Notes under the pieces: generated by a model
Database searches by the model: none
The model's input: only the letters and a program-made list of their open reading frames with translations
Told to the model about the DNA's origin: nothing
Translations under genes and position numbers: made by a program
From: Variovorax paradoxus
GTDB taxonomy: Bacteria; Pseudomonadota; Gammaproteobacteria; Burkholderiales; Burkholderiaceae_C
Assembly: GCF_030815975.1 (NCBI RefSeq)
Contig: NZ_JAUSXL010000002.1
Location: 5,072,501 to 5,136,500 of the forward strand
DNA: 64,000 bases
Direction: 5' to 3'
Shown: positions 38,572-49,400 of the stretch, one piece after another
How positions within the stretch are numbered: the first letter of the stretch is position 1
How the letters are laid out: every line of letters begins with the position of its first letter

Positions 38572-39882
38572 TCAGATGTTGGGAGCCGGCGATTGTAGGG
38601 TGGCGGCCCAGGTGGCCGCCTCGGCGAGCGGCCGGGCAGTTTGCGCGCCGCTTCCGTCGCGCAGCGACTTGAGAGTCACTTCGCCGCGTGCAAGTTCATC
38701 GGCGCCGAAGATCAGGGCGTAGGTGGCGCCGCTGTTGTCGGCGCGCTTGAACTGCGACTTGAAGCTGCCGAGGCCGTCGACCGTGGCGGCATGCATCTGC
38801 ACCCGCACGCCGGCATCGCGCAGCTGCTGCAGCGTACGCAGCACCACGGGCATGGCCGCAGCATCGGGCACCACGGCGTAGACGTCGGGCACTGGCGCCG
38901 CGATGGCGGCGCCCTGCTCCTTCATGAGGTCGAGCACACGCTCGACGCCGATGGCCCAGCCCACCGCCGGCGCCGGCTTGCCGCCGATCTGTGCGATGAG
39001 GTCGTCGTAGCGGCCGCCGGCGCATACGGTGCCCTGCGAGCCGAGGCGATCGGTCACGAACTCGAACACGCTGAGGTTGTAGTAGTCGAGCCCGCGCACC
39101 AGCCGCGGATTGATGGTGTACGCCACGCCGTTGGCGTCGAGGATGGCCTTGAGGCCATCGAAGTGGGCCAGCGATTCGGCGCCCAGGAAGTCGATCAGCC
39201 GAGGGGCTGACTCGACCACCTCTTTCATGGCCGGGTTCTTGGTGTCGAGGATGCGCAGCGGATTGCTGTGCAGGCGGCGCTTGCCGTCCTCGTCGAGCCT
39301 GTCGGCGTACTTTTCGAAGTGGGCAATGAGCTCGGCGCGGTGGAGCGCGCGCTCGGCGGGCTGGCCCAGGCTGTTGAGTTCCAGCCGAACATCGGTGAGG
39401 CCGATGGCCTTCCAGAGCGCATTGGCCAGGAGGATCAGCTCGGCATCGACATCGGGCCCGGCAAAGCCGAGCGCCTCGGCGCCGATCTGGTGGAACTGGC
39501 GAAAGCGCCCGCGCTGCGGCTTTTCGCGCCGGAACATCGGGCCCGTGTACCAGAGGCGCTTGCCGCCGTCGTACAGCATGTTGTGCTCGATCACCGCGCG
39601 CACCAGGCCGGCGGTGTTCTCGGGCCGCAGCGTCAGGTGGTCGTTGTCGCCGTATTTGTCGGAGCGGTCCTGGAAGGAGTACATCTCCTTCTCGACGATG
39701 TCGGTCACCTCGCCGATGCCGCGCACGAACAGCGCCGTGTGCTCGAGGATCGGCGTGCGCACATTGCGGTATGCAAAGCGGCCCATCAGGTCGCGCACGG
39801 TGGCCTCGAGCCACTCCCAGCGCGCCGATTCGGGCGGCAATATGTCGTTCATGCCTTTGACGGCATTCAGTTTTTCAGCCAT
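38572..39882 (-). CDS. hisS: Histidyl-tRNA synthetase
   Basis: A 436-residue class II aminoacyl-tRNA synthetase. Motif 2 region [15 protein letters not shown], the histidine-specific [14 protein letters not shown] and [10 protein letters not shown], motif 3 [13 protein letters not shown], and a C-terminal anticodon-binding domain are present. The same window carries hisZ, its regulatory paralog. Confidence 0.97.
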   Translation of the reverse strand: MAEKLNAVKGMNDILPPESARWEWLEATVRDLMGRFAYRNVRTPILEHTALFVRGIGEVTDIVEKEMYSFQDRSDKYGDNDHLTLRPENTAGLVRAVIEHNMLYDGGKRLWYTGPMFRREKPQRGRFRQFHQIGAEALGFAGPDVDAELILLANALWKAIGLTDVRLELNSLGQPAERALHRAELIAHFEKYADRLDEDGKRRLHSNPLRILDTKNPAMKEVVESAPRLIDFLGAESLAHFDGLKAILDANGVAYTINPRLVRGLDYYNLSVFEFVTDRLGSQGTVCAGGRYDDLIAQIGGKPAPAVGWAIGVERVLDLMKEQGAAIAAPVPDVYAVVPDAAAMPVVLRTLQQLRDAGVRVQMHAATVDGLGSFKSQFKRADNSGATYALIFGADELARGEVTLKSLRDGSGAQTARPLAEAATWAATLQSPAPNI

Positions 39883-39897
39883 GGATCTGCGCAGGTG

Positions 39898-41171
<1,274 letters not shown>

Positions 41172-41175
<4 letters not shown>

Positions 41176-42137
41176 GATGTCACCTCGAAACGCGCCACGC
41201 CGCCGCCGCGCGTGGCAGGCTTCAGATCGTAAGGCTTTCCGCGCACCTGCACATCGACCGCCGATGCACGCCCCACCACCACCGACAACGGCAGCGCTCC
41301 CGACAATGCCACCGTTTCGCCGGCCTTCACGCTGCGGCGCAGCAGTTGCTTGCCGCCGGCTTCGGTGACCGTGATCCAGCATTCCTCGCGCGCGACGAAG
41401 ACCAGCTGCTGGCTGCTGGCAGGTGCCGCAGCGGCAGCAGGAGGCGAAGCCGCCGCCACAGCGGCCGCGCTGCCCGCCGGCAGGGCTGCGCCGGGCGCGC
41501 CCGGCGCCGCGGGTGCAGCCGATATCGGGGGTGCCACCGGCGACACCGGCGCGTTTTCGACGACGACAGACGACCCGCCTGGAGCCGACGCCGCTACTGG
41601 CGTCTCGGCCGGTGCGCTGGTGTCGCTGTCGCCACGCGATGTCCAGCGCGACACGGAGGCCCCGACCTGGTCGAAGACCGATTGAGGCAGCCAGAACAGC
41701 ACGGCCGCGCCGACCAGCAGCAGTACCACGACCGTCAGCAACGCGCGCGACGGAAGCGCACTGGAGCGCCCGCCGTTCCAGCGCGGCGTTCCGGAAACGA
41801 TATTGCCCTTGAGCGTGCGGTCGGCCACGGCCAGCGCCGCGCGCTGCGCACCCGGCAGCTTCGCGAGCACCGGCGCAGGATCGATGCGCAGGGCTCGGCA
41901 GACACTGCTGGCCAGGGCCCGGGCAAAGACCGGATCGGGCAGCGAAGCGATGTCGTCCGCCTCGAGCGCAATGAGCTTCTGCGGCGGCACCTTGAGGGCC
42001 GCGGCCACCATTTCGATGTGCAGGCCGTGCGCCTCCCGCGCTTCGCGGAGCATGTCGCCGGCTGTCTTGTGCGTGATGTCGCCTTCTTCTAGCGGCAGCA
42101 CCACGGAGGTGCCGAACTCCGAAACCCGTTCAGTCAT
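41172..42137 (-). CDS. RodZ-like helix-turn-helix membrane protein
   Basis: A 321-residue protein with an N-terminal HTH_25 domain ([37 protein letters not shown]), a linker, one membrane span at about 132-152 ([20 protein letters not shown]) and an Ala/Pro-rich periplasmic stretch. A C-terminal beta-rich DUF4115 domain follows ([30 protein letters not shown]). RodZ links MreB to the cell-shape machinery. It overlaps pilW by eight bases and ispG by four. Confidence 0.92.
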
Positions 42138-42984
42138 TGAAATTCCCGCGCTCGTACGCTATTGCCTCCCGGGACTGCGGGAAGCGCCGTTGCAGTTGTC
42201 CTCCCAACTGCGCCACTGCTTCGCGGTTGTTGAGCCGTCGTTCGATCTTGACGCCGAGCCAGAGCGTTTCGGCACTGGCCGAAGGGCTGTTGTTGACGCG
42301 GCGGATGTAGAACTGCGCACGCGACCATTCTTCGCGCTGTGCCAGCAGCGAGGCCAGGTTGAATCCGACCACCGGATTTCCGGCGTCGATCTCGTAGGCC
42401 TGCGTGAGACTGCGCTCCGCCTCTGCACGCTGGCCCGCCTTGAGCTGGCAGACGCCCTGCGTCATGAGCGTCTTGGAACGGTCGGTGTAGCTCGGCACCG
42501 CGAGTGCCTCCGTGAACTGCTGGGCCGCATCGCCATAGCGGTTCTGCTGGCACAGGAGCCAGCCGTAGTTGTGGCGGGTGTTGGGGTCGCGCGGATTGAT
42601 GGCAATGGCACGGCGAAAGCTGTCCTCCGCCAGGCCCGCATCCTCGAGCCGCATGTAGACCAGGCCTCGCAGGCTGTAGGCGTCCGCATAGTTGGGGTCG
42701 GCAACCAGCGCCTGCTTGATCTCGTCGAGCGCGACGGTGGTCTGGCCGTGCTCGAAGTAGCCGGCGGCGAGCTCCATGCGCAGCCGCGCGCGGCGCTGCC
42801 GGCTGCTTTCGTCGGATTCGGTGACCATCTCGGCGCCCTTGGCCGAGCTGGTGTCGGCCAGGCTGGTGGTGGTGGTTCGCGTGTTGACGCAGCCCGCGAG
42901 CAGAAACGCCACGGCGACGCCGGCAAAGCCTGCAGCCACCCGTCGCTGCGCGCTCGCGGTCGTCATCGGAAGGGCCATCCTCAT
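42130..42984 (-). CDS. pilW: Type IV pilus assembly lipoprotein PilW/PilF
   Basis: A 284-residue lipoprotein with lipobox LLAGC and six TPR motifs (AAGYFEHGQTTVALDEIKQALVADPNYADAYSLRGLVY...). It is the pilotin that helps the PilQ secretin assemble in the outer membrane. AGGAG precedes the ATG at 42984. Other pilus genes are absent here; its place between rlmN and rodZ is the standard one. Confidence 0.93.
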   Translation of the reverse strand: MRMALPMTTASAQRRVAAGFAGVAVAFLLAGCVNTRTTTTSLADTSSAKGAEMVTESDESSRQRRARLRMELAAGYFEHGQTTVALDEIKQALVADPNYADAYSLRGLVYMRLEDAGLAEDSFRRAIAINPRDPNTRHNYGWLLCQQNRYGDAAQQFTEALAVPSYTDRSKTLMTQGVCQLKAGQRAEAERSLTQAYEIDAGNPVVGFNLASLLAQREEWSRAQFYIRRVNNSPSASAETLWLGVKIERRLNNREAVAQLGGQLQRRFPQSREAIAYERGNFND

Positions 42985-42988
42985 TGGG

Positions 42989-44137
42989 TCAATGCTCCTG
43001 GGGGGCGGTCTTGCGAACCGGATGCAAAACAATGGTGCGCTCCGAGCCACGGCGCTGGGCCATGCGTTCGGCCGCGCGGGTACGGTCCTTGACGTCGCCG
43101 GCCAGCTGTCCGCAGGCCGCATCGATGTCGTCGCCGCGCGTCTTGCGCACGGTGGTCACGAGGCCGGCCTCGCTCAGCGTCCTGGCAAAGGCCAGCACCC
43201 GCGGCTGCGGCGAACGCAGAAGGCCCGAAGCCGGAAACGGATTGAACGGAATCAGGTTGAACTTGCACGACACACCATGGGTGCGAACGAGTTCCACCAG
43301 TTGCCTCGCATGCTCGGGCTGGTCGTTGACGCCATCGAGCATGCAGTACTCGAAAGTGATGAAGTCGCGCGGCGCATGCACCAGGTAGCGCTTGCAGGCC
43401 TCGAGCAGCTCGGCAATCGGGTACTTGCGGTTGAGCGGCACGAGATCGTCGCGCAGCGCATCGTTGGGCGCATGCAGCGACACGGCCATGGCCACCGGGC
43501 AGTCGGCGCCCAGGCGGTCGATCATCGGCACGACGCCGGAGGTCGACACGGTCACGCGCCGGCGCGACAGGCCGTAGGCGTTGTCGTCGAGCATGGTGCG
43601 CAGCGCGGGCACCAGCGCCGTGTAGTTCTGCAGCGGTTCGCCCATGCCCATCATCACCACGTTGGAGATGACGCGGTCGTCACGCTTCAGGTGCTTGCGC
43701 AGGAAGTGTTCGGCAAACCACAGCTGGGCGACGATTTCGCCCGTGCTCAGGTTGCGGCTGAAGCCCTGATGCCCCGTGGAGCAAAAGCGGCAACCCACCG
43801 CACAGCCGGCCTGGGACGACACGCACAGCGTGCCGCGGTCGTCCTCGGGAATGAATACGGCTTCGACGGCATTGCCGTCGCCGACGTCGAACAGCCACTT
43901 GATCGTGCCGTCCCTGGATTCGTGCTGCGTCAGGACCGGCAAGGCCTCGACGCGCGCGGTGGTGGCGAGCTTTTCGCGCAGCGACTTGGCCAGATCGGTC
44001 ATCTGGGCGAAGTCGCTGGCGCCACGCTGGTGGATCCAGCGGAACAGCTGCGTGGCGCGGAATCGCTTCTCGCCGAGCTTTTCGCAGAACGCAGCCAGCC
44101 CCTCGAGATCGAATTCGAGCAGATTGGCCGTGGTCAT
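42989..44137 (-). CDS. rlmN: Dual-specificity RNA methyltransferase RlmN
   Basis: A 382-residue radical SAM enzyme with CAVGCRFC (the CxxxCxxC cluster), the GEPLQNY segment and the C-terminal catalytic Cys in [10 protein letters not shown]. It methylates C2 of A2503 in 23S rRNA and A37 of certain tRNAs. It follows ndk by 21 bases and precedes pilW by four. Confidence 0.97.
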   Translation of the reverse strand: MTTANLLEFDLEGLAAFCEKLGEKRFRATQLFRWIHQRGASDFAQMTDLAKSLREKLATTARVEALPVLTQHESRDGTIKWLFDVGDGNAVEAVFIPEDDRGTLCVSSQAGCAVGCRFCSTGHQGFSRNLSTGEIVAQLWFAEHFLRKHLKRDDRVISNVVMMGMGEPLQNYTALVPALRTMLDDNAYGLSRRRVTVSTSGVVPMIDRLGADCPVAMAVSLHAPNDALRDDLVPLNRKYPIAELLEACKRYLVHAPRDFITFEYCMLDGVNDQPEHARQLVELVRTHGVSCKFNLIPFNPFPASGLLRSPQPRVLAFARTLSEAGLVTTVRKTRGDDIDAACGQLAGDVKDRTRAAERMAQRRGSERTIVLHPVRKTAPQEH

Positions 44138-44158
44138 GAAATCAGCTGGCGTCCGGCT

Positions 44159-44584
44159 TCAGCGCGCGTAGACGTTGAGGCCGGCGAAGAAGAATGCCAC
44201 TTCGTTCGCGGCGGTTTCAGCGGCGTCCGAGCCGTGCACGGCGTTGGCGTCGATGCTGTCGGCGAAGTCGGCGCGGATGGTGCCCGGGGCCGCCTTCTTG
44301 GGGTCCGTGGCGCCCATCAGGTCGCGGTTCTTGGCGATGGCGTCGTCGCCTTCGAGCACTTGCACGAAGACGGGGCCGGAAATCATGAACTCGACCAAGT
44401 CCTTGAAGAACGGGCGTTCCTTGTGAACCGCGTAGAACTGCTCGGCTTCGTTGCGCGACAGATGCACCAGCTTGGCGGCAACGATCTTGAGGCCGGCAGC
44501 TTCGAAGCGGGAAACGATCTTGCCGATGACGTTCTTGGCGACGGCGTCGGGCTTGATGATGGAAAGGGTACGTTCGATGGCCAT
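44159..44584 (-). CDS. ndk: Nucleoside diphosphate kinase
   Basis: A 141-residue enzyme, with [15 protein letters not shown] at the start and the phosphorylated active-site His in NAVHGSD. It equilibrates nucleoside di- and triphosphates. It is the first gene of the long minus-strand cluster, and the 151 bases upstream, shared with the 3' end of rluB, should hold the promoter. Confidence 0.97.
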   Translation of the reverse strand: MAIERTLSIIKPDAVAKNVIGKIVSRFEAAGLKIVAAKLVHLSRNEAEQFYAVHKERPFFKDLVEFMISGPVFVQVLEGDDAIAKNRDLMGATDPKKAAPGTIRADFADSIDANAVHGSDAAETAANEVAFFFAGLNVYAR

Positions 44585-44735
44585 TGAGGTGCTTCCTGAG
44601 CTTTGATTTTGAAGTGTTTTGTCACAACTGCAACGAATATGTTGCATCGTAGGTCGACAAAGCCTCTGATTTTAACCGGCGCAGCCCCCGGGATTGGTGA
44701 AAACCCCGCGAAAGGCTGCGCTGGAGAACTGGCTT

Positions 44736-46547
44736 TCAGCGCCCGCGGCGCCGATTTCCGCCGGGGCCGCCCTGCCCGCCAAAGCCGCCGCCGGCCGGAC
44801 CGCCACCGCGGCGCCCCGGTCCCTGCCGCTGCTCCTTGCGCTGGCGGGAAAAGCTGTCGGCACCGATGTAGCCGAGCGAGGTCTTCATCGGATCGGGCTG
44901 GTTCGCGCCGCTCGGCGGACGCTCCTCGCCCTGGCGGTTGCCCCGGTTGCTGTTGTTGCTGTTGTTGCTGCCGCGACGGCCTTGCGGCGGCATGCCTGCA
45001 TTGCCGCCAGCGCCACCGCCTCGGTTGCTACCACGCCCGCCGCGTTCTCCACGCGGCGGCCGGCCGTCGCCCAGCGGATTCGGAATGGGCGCCTCGCGGC
45101 CGTCATCGCGCGGATCGCGCATGTCGCGCGGCTGCGGTTGTCCGCCGCCGGCGTTGCGATTGCCGCGCCGCTTCTTGTTGCGTCCGTTGCGCCCGCCGCC
45201 GGCGCCTTCCTGGCCCGGCCCGCGTTGCTGCTGCTGCGGACGCGGCGCACCGCCGCCCGAGGCCTGGAACAGCGCGTTGATGTCGCGCTCGTCGAGTTCC
45301 ATCCAGGCGCCGCGCTTCAGGCCGCGCGGCAGCACCATGGCGCCGTAGCGGATGCGGATCAGCCGGCTGACCGCATGCCCCACCGATTCGAACAGGCGCC
45401 GCACTTCGCGGTTGCGGCCTTCGGAGATGGTGACGCGGTACCAATGGTTGGAGCCTTCGCCGCCGCCCTCCTCGATGGTGCCGAACTGGGCCATGCCATC
45501 GTCGAGGCGAACGCCTTCGAGCAGCTTCTTCTTTTCCTCGGCATTGAGCGCGCCCAGCACGCGCACGGCGTACTCGCGCTCCAGGCCGAAGCGCGGGTGC
45601 ATCAACTGGTTGGCAAGATCGCCGGAGCTGCTGAACAGCAGCAGGCCTTCGGTGTTCAGGTCGAGCCGGCCGACCGATTGCCACTTGCCCTGCTGCAGGC
45701 GCGGCAGCTTGCGGAACACCGTGGGACGGTTCTGCGGATCGTCGTGCGTCACGACCTCGCCCACCGGCTTGTGGTAGGCGATGACGCGCGGCGGAGGCGG
45801 CGCAATGCGGTAGCGGATTGGCTTGCCGTTGATCTTGACCTGGTCGCCGTACTGGATGCGCTGGCCGATGTGGGCCGGCTCGTTGTTCACCGAGATGCGG
45901 CCCTGGAGAATGAGCGCTTCCATCTCGAGCCGCGAGCCCAGGCCCGCCTGCGCCAGCACCTTGTGCAGCTTGGGCGAGTCAGCCTCGGGCAGCAGCACGC
46001 GCTTGAGCGGCGGGACTTCGGGGCTCTCTTCGTCGGCGTCGAACTGGCCCGAGATGACGTCTGCGAAGCGGATGGGCTCGGGCGGCAGTGCATTGCGCTG
46101 CTCGCGCTCGGCGGCGCGGCGCGCGCGGTCGAGGTCGTCCTCTTCCTCGTCGGGTTCTTCTTCCTCTTCCTCTTCTTCGTCGTCGCTGGAGGCGCGGGCA
46201 TCCTCTTGCACGCGGCGCTCCCGGTGTTCGACGGGCGCAGCGGGCTCGCCGGGCGCGGCCGGCAGGGGGGCGGCGGCAGGGGCCGCATCTGCCGCCTGAG
46301 CCACAGGTTCAGAGGCTTCGTCCACGGCAGGCACCCTCGATTCGCCATCCCCGGCCACCGGTTCCACGACTTTTTTCTTGCGTGGAGCGCGCGGCTTCTT
46401 TGGAGCCTCGCCCTCGCCGGCTGCTGCCGCGGGCGCGCCCGCTTCGGCGTCCGAAGACTGGCCGGACAGTGCCGCTTTCGCCTTTTTCTTCTTGGATTCT
46501 GGCGGGACCGGCACGATGGCCGCGTCGTCGTTGTCGGAGGGGCTCAT
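44736..46547 (-). CDS. rluB: 23S rRNA pseudouridine synthase RluB-like, with long disordered tails
   Basis: A 603-residue protein with a central RsuA/RluB core of about 250 residues: an S4 domain ([21 protein letters not shown]) and the synthase motif [14 protein letters not shown] with the catalytic Asp. The first 190 residues are Ala/Pro/Lys-rich, then strongly acidic. The last 170 are Gly/Arg/Asn-rich ([37 protein letters not shown]). E. coli RluB has about 290 residues. The start ATG overlaps the scpB stop (ATGA). The core modifies U2605 of 23S rRNA in E. coli. Confidence 0.93.
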   Translation of the reverse strand: MSPSDNDDAAIVPVPPESKKKKAKAALSGQSSDAEAGAPAAAAGEGEAPKKPRAPRKKKVVEPVAGDGESRVPAVDEASEPVAQAADAAPAAAPLPAAPGEPAAPVEHRERRVQEDARASSDDEEEEEEEEPDEEEDDLDRARRAAEREQRNALPPEPIRFADVISGQFDADEESPEVPPLKRVLLPEADSPKLHKVLAQAGLGSRLEMEALILQGRISVNNEPAHIGQRIQYGDQVKINGKPIRYRIAPPPPRVIAYHKPVGEVVTHDDPQNRPTVFRKLPRLQQGKWQSVGRLDLNTEGLLLFSSSGDLANQLMHPRFGLEREYAVRVLGALNAEEKKKLLEGVRLDDGMAQFGTIEEGGGEGSNHWYRVTISEGRNREVRRLFESVGHAVSRLIRIRYGAMVLPRGLKRGAWMELDERDINALFQASGGGAPRPQQQQRGPGQEGAGGGRNGRNKKRRGNRNAGGGQPQPRDMRDPRDDGREAPIPNPLGDGRPPRGERGGRGSNRGGGAGGNAGMPPQGRRGSNNSNNSNRGNRQGEERPPSGANQPDPMKTSLGYIGADSFSRQRKEQRQGPGRRGGGPAGGGFGGQGGPGGNRRRGR

Positions 46548-47389
46548 GGGGTTTTTCCGGGAGGAACAGCGTGGGGATCGGACTCGTCGGGCGACGGTGC
46601 TTCGGTTTCGAGCTCGACGGGAGGCTCGGCTTCCGTGGAGGCCGGGATGTCCGCGGGCTCTTCGGGAGAGACCGCGTCCTCGGCGAATTGCGCAGCGGCG
46701 GCCTCGGCGGCCTCGACGGCTTCGGGGACCTCGGCCGCGGCCAGGGCAGGTTCTGCGTCTGCTTCGGCGTCGGACATGGCCGAGGCATCGGCGTCGGAGT
46801 CGCTCGGAATGTCCATGGGCAGCCCGGGCTGGTTGCCCGACGCCTGGTCGAGCGCGTCGACCAGCGCCGCCTGCTGGGCCGGCGTTTCGATCAGCGGCAG
46901 CTGGTCGAGCGATGCGAGGCCGAGGTCGTCGAGGAACTGCCGCGTGGTGGCGTACAGCCCCGGGCGGCCGACGGTTTCGCGGTGGCCGATCACCTCGACC
47001 CAGCCGCGATCCTCGAGCTGCTTGAGGATGAGGGAGTTGATGGTGACGCCGCGGATGTCTTCCATGTCGCCGCGCGTGACCGGCTGGCGGTAGGCAATGA
47101 TGGCCAGCGTTTCGAGCGCAGCGCGGGTGTAGCGCGGTGGCTTCTCGGGATGCAGGCGATCGAGGTGGTCGCGCATCTCGGGCCGGCTCTGGAAGCGCCA
47201 GCCGCTGCCGACGCTCACCAGCTCCAGGCCGCGCTGCGCCCAGTCTTCCTGCAGTTCGAGCAACAGCACCTTGATGGTGTCCACGCCCAGCTCGTCGTCG
47301 AACAGCACGCGCATGTCGCGCACCGGCAGCGGCTGGCTCGAACAGATCAAGGCGGTTTCGAGAATGCGCTTGGCATCCGCCGTATTCAT
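46544..47389 (-). CDS. scpB: Segregation and condensation protein ScpB
   Basis: A 281-residue protein with two winged-helix domains (residues about 1-165: [46 protein letters not shown]) and a long acidic Ala/Glu/Asp-rich C-terminal extension. It partners ScpA and Smc in chromosome condensation. scpA is not adjacent and not in the window. The gene overlaps rluB by four bases, a pairing common in proteobacteria. Confidence 0.94.
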   Translation of the reverse strand: MNTADAKRILETALICSSQPLPVRDMRVLFDDELGVDTIKVLLLELQEDWAQRGLELVSVGSGWRFQSRPEMRDHLDRLHPEKPPRYTRAALETLAIIAYRQPVTRGDMEDIRGVTINSLILKQLEDRGWVEVIGHRETVGRPGLYATTRQFLDDLGLASLDQLPLIETPAQQAALVDALDQASGNQPGLPMDIPSDSDADASAMSDAEADAEPALAAAEVPEAVEAAEAAAAQFAEDAVSPEEPADIPASTEAEPPVELETEAPSPDESDPHAVPPGKTP

Positions 47390-47517
47390 GGTTTGCGTGA
47401 TCCGGGAAAAGGCGTCTGGTGGACGCTTGTTCAGAAGGATGAAAGAAGGCGCTGCCGGCACGCGGCGAGTGCAACGCAAGGCCGGCATTGGGGGTGGCCG
47501 GCGCGGCCCTCGGGCCG

Positions 47518-48543
47518 TCAGGCGCGATTGTAATCCAGCCCCAGGGCCTGGAACGCCTGAACCAGATCGGGCGGCGGAAGGGAACGCAATTCCAGCGCCG
47601 CTTGCGTGACAGGATGCACGAATGCAAGCCTGAAGGCATGCAGCGCCTGCCGTGCCAGACCCGCGGCCGGAGCCCCACCGTAGAGCGCGTCGCCGATCAG
47701 CGGATGCCCGATGGACGCCATGTGCACGCGAATCTGGTGGGTTCGGCCCGTTTCGAGCGTGCACCGCACGGCACAGGCCTGCGCATTGCTGTCCAGCCGC
47801 TCGATGAACGTGCGCGCGGTCTTGCCCGCGTGGCGTTCGAGATCGACCACGGCCATGCGCAAACGGTTGCGCGGATCGCGGCCGATGGGCGCGTCGACCT
47901 GCCGGGCTGCCGCGCCGGCCCAGGCCTTGTGCCCCAGCGCGAGGTACTGCCGCTTCACCTCGCGCGCCGCGATCAGCGCCACCATGGCATCCATCGCGGC
48001 TCGCGTGCGCGCCACGACCATCAGCCCGCTGGTGTCGCGGTCGAGCCGGTGCACGATGCCCGCGCGCGGCAGCAGCGCGGCCTTGGGATCGAGCGCGAGC
48101 AGGCCGTTCAGCAGCGTGCCGCTCCAATGGCCGGGCGCCGGATGCACCACCAGGCCGGCCGGCTTGTCGATGATGCGCAGGTGCTCGTCCTCGTGCACTG
48201 TGACGATGTCCATGGCCTCGGGCCGGAAGGCCTGGCTCTGGGGCGTGGGCCTCAGTTCGATGCGCCCGGCCTGGCCGGCACGCACGGTGGCGGAAGCCTT
48301 CAGGAGCGTGCGCCCTTGCAATTCCACGGCGCCGGCTTCGATCAGCTGTTGCAGATAGTTGCGAGAAAATTCCGGCACCAGGGCGGCCAGCGCGCGGTCC
48401 AGCCGCTGGCCGTGCTCGGCCTGGCCCACCGTGAAGGGCCGTAGTTCGCTGGATTCGACCGGGTCGGCGCCCTCGTCGGCCTCGGCGGGGTCGGGAACCA
48501 TGTCCAGGGGGTCGGTCGATATAATTGAGGGCAACTGTTTCAC
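47518..48543 (-). CDS. rluD: 23S rRNA pseudouridine synthase RluD
   Basis: A 341-residue enzyme with an S4 domain ([28 protein letters not shown]) and the RluA-family catalytic motif [17 protein letters not shown], then [16 protein letters not shown]. It makes pseudouridines 1911, 1915 and 1917 in helix 69 of 23S rRNA. The start is uncertain: GTG 48543 or ATG 48501 ([11 protein letters not shown]); neither has a good ribosome binding site. It is divergent from bamD with as little as 14 bases between them. Confidence 0.94.
   Translation of the reverse strand: MKQLPSIISTDPLDMVPDPAEADEGADPVESSELRPFTVGQAEHGQRLDRALAALVPEFSRNYLQQLIEAGAVELQGRTLLKASATVRAGQAGRIELRPTPQSQAFRPEAMDIVTVHEDEHLRIIDKPAGLVVHPAPGHWSGTLLNGLLALDPKAALLPRAGIVHRLDRDTSGLMVVARTRAAMDAMVALIAAREVKRQYLALGHKAWAGAAARQVDAPIGRDPRNRLRMAVVDLERHAGKTARTFIERLDSNAQACAVRCTLETGRTHQIRVHMASIGHPLIGDALYGGAPAAGLARQALHAFRLAFVHPVTQAALELRSLPPPDLVQAFQALGLDYNRA
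48520..48525 (+). promoter_or_regulatory. Probable -10 box of bamD (TATAAT)
   Basis: A consensus TATAAT stands 32 bases before the bamD ATG and predicts a transcript start near 48532. No good -35 box is seen at 16-18 bases upstream. If rluD starts at 48543, this promoter lies inside its first codons. Confidence 0.45.
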
Positions 48544-48557
48544 GAAAGCCGTATGTG

Positions 48558-49364
48558 ATGTTTCGCGCCAAATTATCGGTCCCCTCCTGGATCGCGCTCA
48601 GCGCGGCAGCGCTGCTTGCAGCCGGCTGCTCCTCCACCTCCGTCGACAAGACCGCCAACTGGAGCCCCAACCGCATCTACGCCGAAGCCAAGGACGAAGC
48701 GGGTTCCGGCGCCTACGACAAGGCCGTGCCGCTGTACGAGAAGCTCGAAGGCCGCGCCGCCGGCACGCCGCTCGCGCAGCAAGCCCAGCTCGAGAAAGCC
48801 TACGCCCAGTACAAGTCCGGCGAAAAGGCCAACGCCATCGCCACGATCGACCGCTTCCTGAAGCTGCATCCGGCCAGCCCGGCGATCGACTACGCGCTCT
48901 ACCTCAAGGGCGTGATCAACTTCAACGACGACCTCGGCATGTTCGCGTTCCTGACGCGCCAGGACCTGTCCGAGCGCGACCAGAAGGCCGCCAAGGAATC
49001 GTTCGAATCGTTCAAGGAACTGGCAACGCGCTTCCCCGAGTCGCGCTACACGCCCGACGCGCGCCAGCGCATGAACTACATCGTGAACTCGCTAGCGCAG
49101 TACGAGGTGCACGTGGCGCGCTACTACTACTCGCGCGGCGCCTACCTCGCGGCCATCAACCGGGCGCAGCTTGCACTGTCCGACTATCGCGAAGTGCCTG
49201 CGCTCGAAGAGGCCCTGTACATCATCGTCCGCTCCTACGATGCGCTCGGCATGAAGGATCTGCGCGACGACGCCCAGCGCGTGCTGACCACCAACTACCC
49301 GCAGAGCGAGTACCTAGCGCGCGGCTTCAAGGGCAAGGATGATCCGTGGTGGAAGGTCTGGTAA
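48558..49364 (+). CDS. bamD: Outer membrane assembly lipoprotein BamD
   Basis: A 268-residue lipoprotein with lipobox LLAAGC at the end of the signal peptide and five TPR-like repeats ([75 protein letters not shown]). BamD is the essential lipoprotein of the BAM complex. A terminator with a TTCG tetraloop follows the stop codon directly. Confidence 0.96.
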   Translation: MFRAKLSVPSWIALSAAALLAAGCSSTSVDKTANWSPNRIYAEAKDEAGSGAYDKAVPLYEKLEGRAAGTPLAQQAQLEKAYAQYKSGEKANAIATIDRFLKLHPASPAIDYALYLKGVINFNDDLGMFAFLTRQDLSERDQKAAKESFESFKELATRFPESRYTPDARQRMNYIVNSLAQYEVHVARYYYSRGAYLAAINRAQLALSDYREVPALEEALYIIVRSYDALGMKDLRDDAQRVLTTNYPQSEYLARGFKGKDDPWWKVW

Positions 49365-49378
49365 TCCGCTGAAAGAAC

Positions 49379-49398
49379 AAAGCCCTTCGGGGCTTTTT
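49379..49398 (+). terminator. Intrinsic terminator of bamD
   Basis: AAAGCCC, loop TTCG, GGGCTTT followed by further T residues. It lies 14 bases after the bamD stop and just beyond the convergent helicase gene. Confidence 0.9.
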
Positions 49399-49400
49399 CT

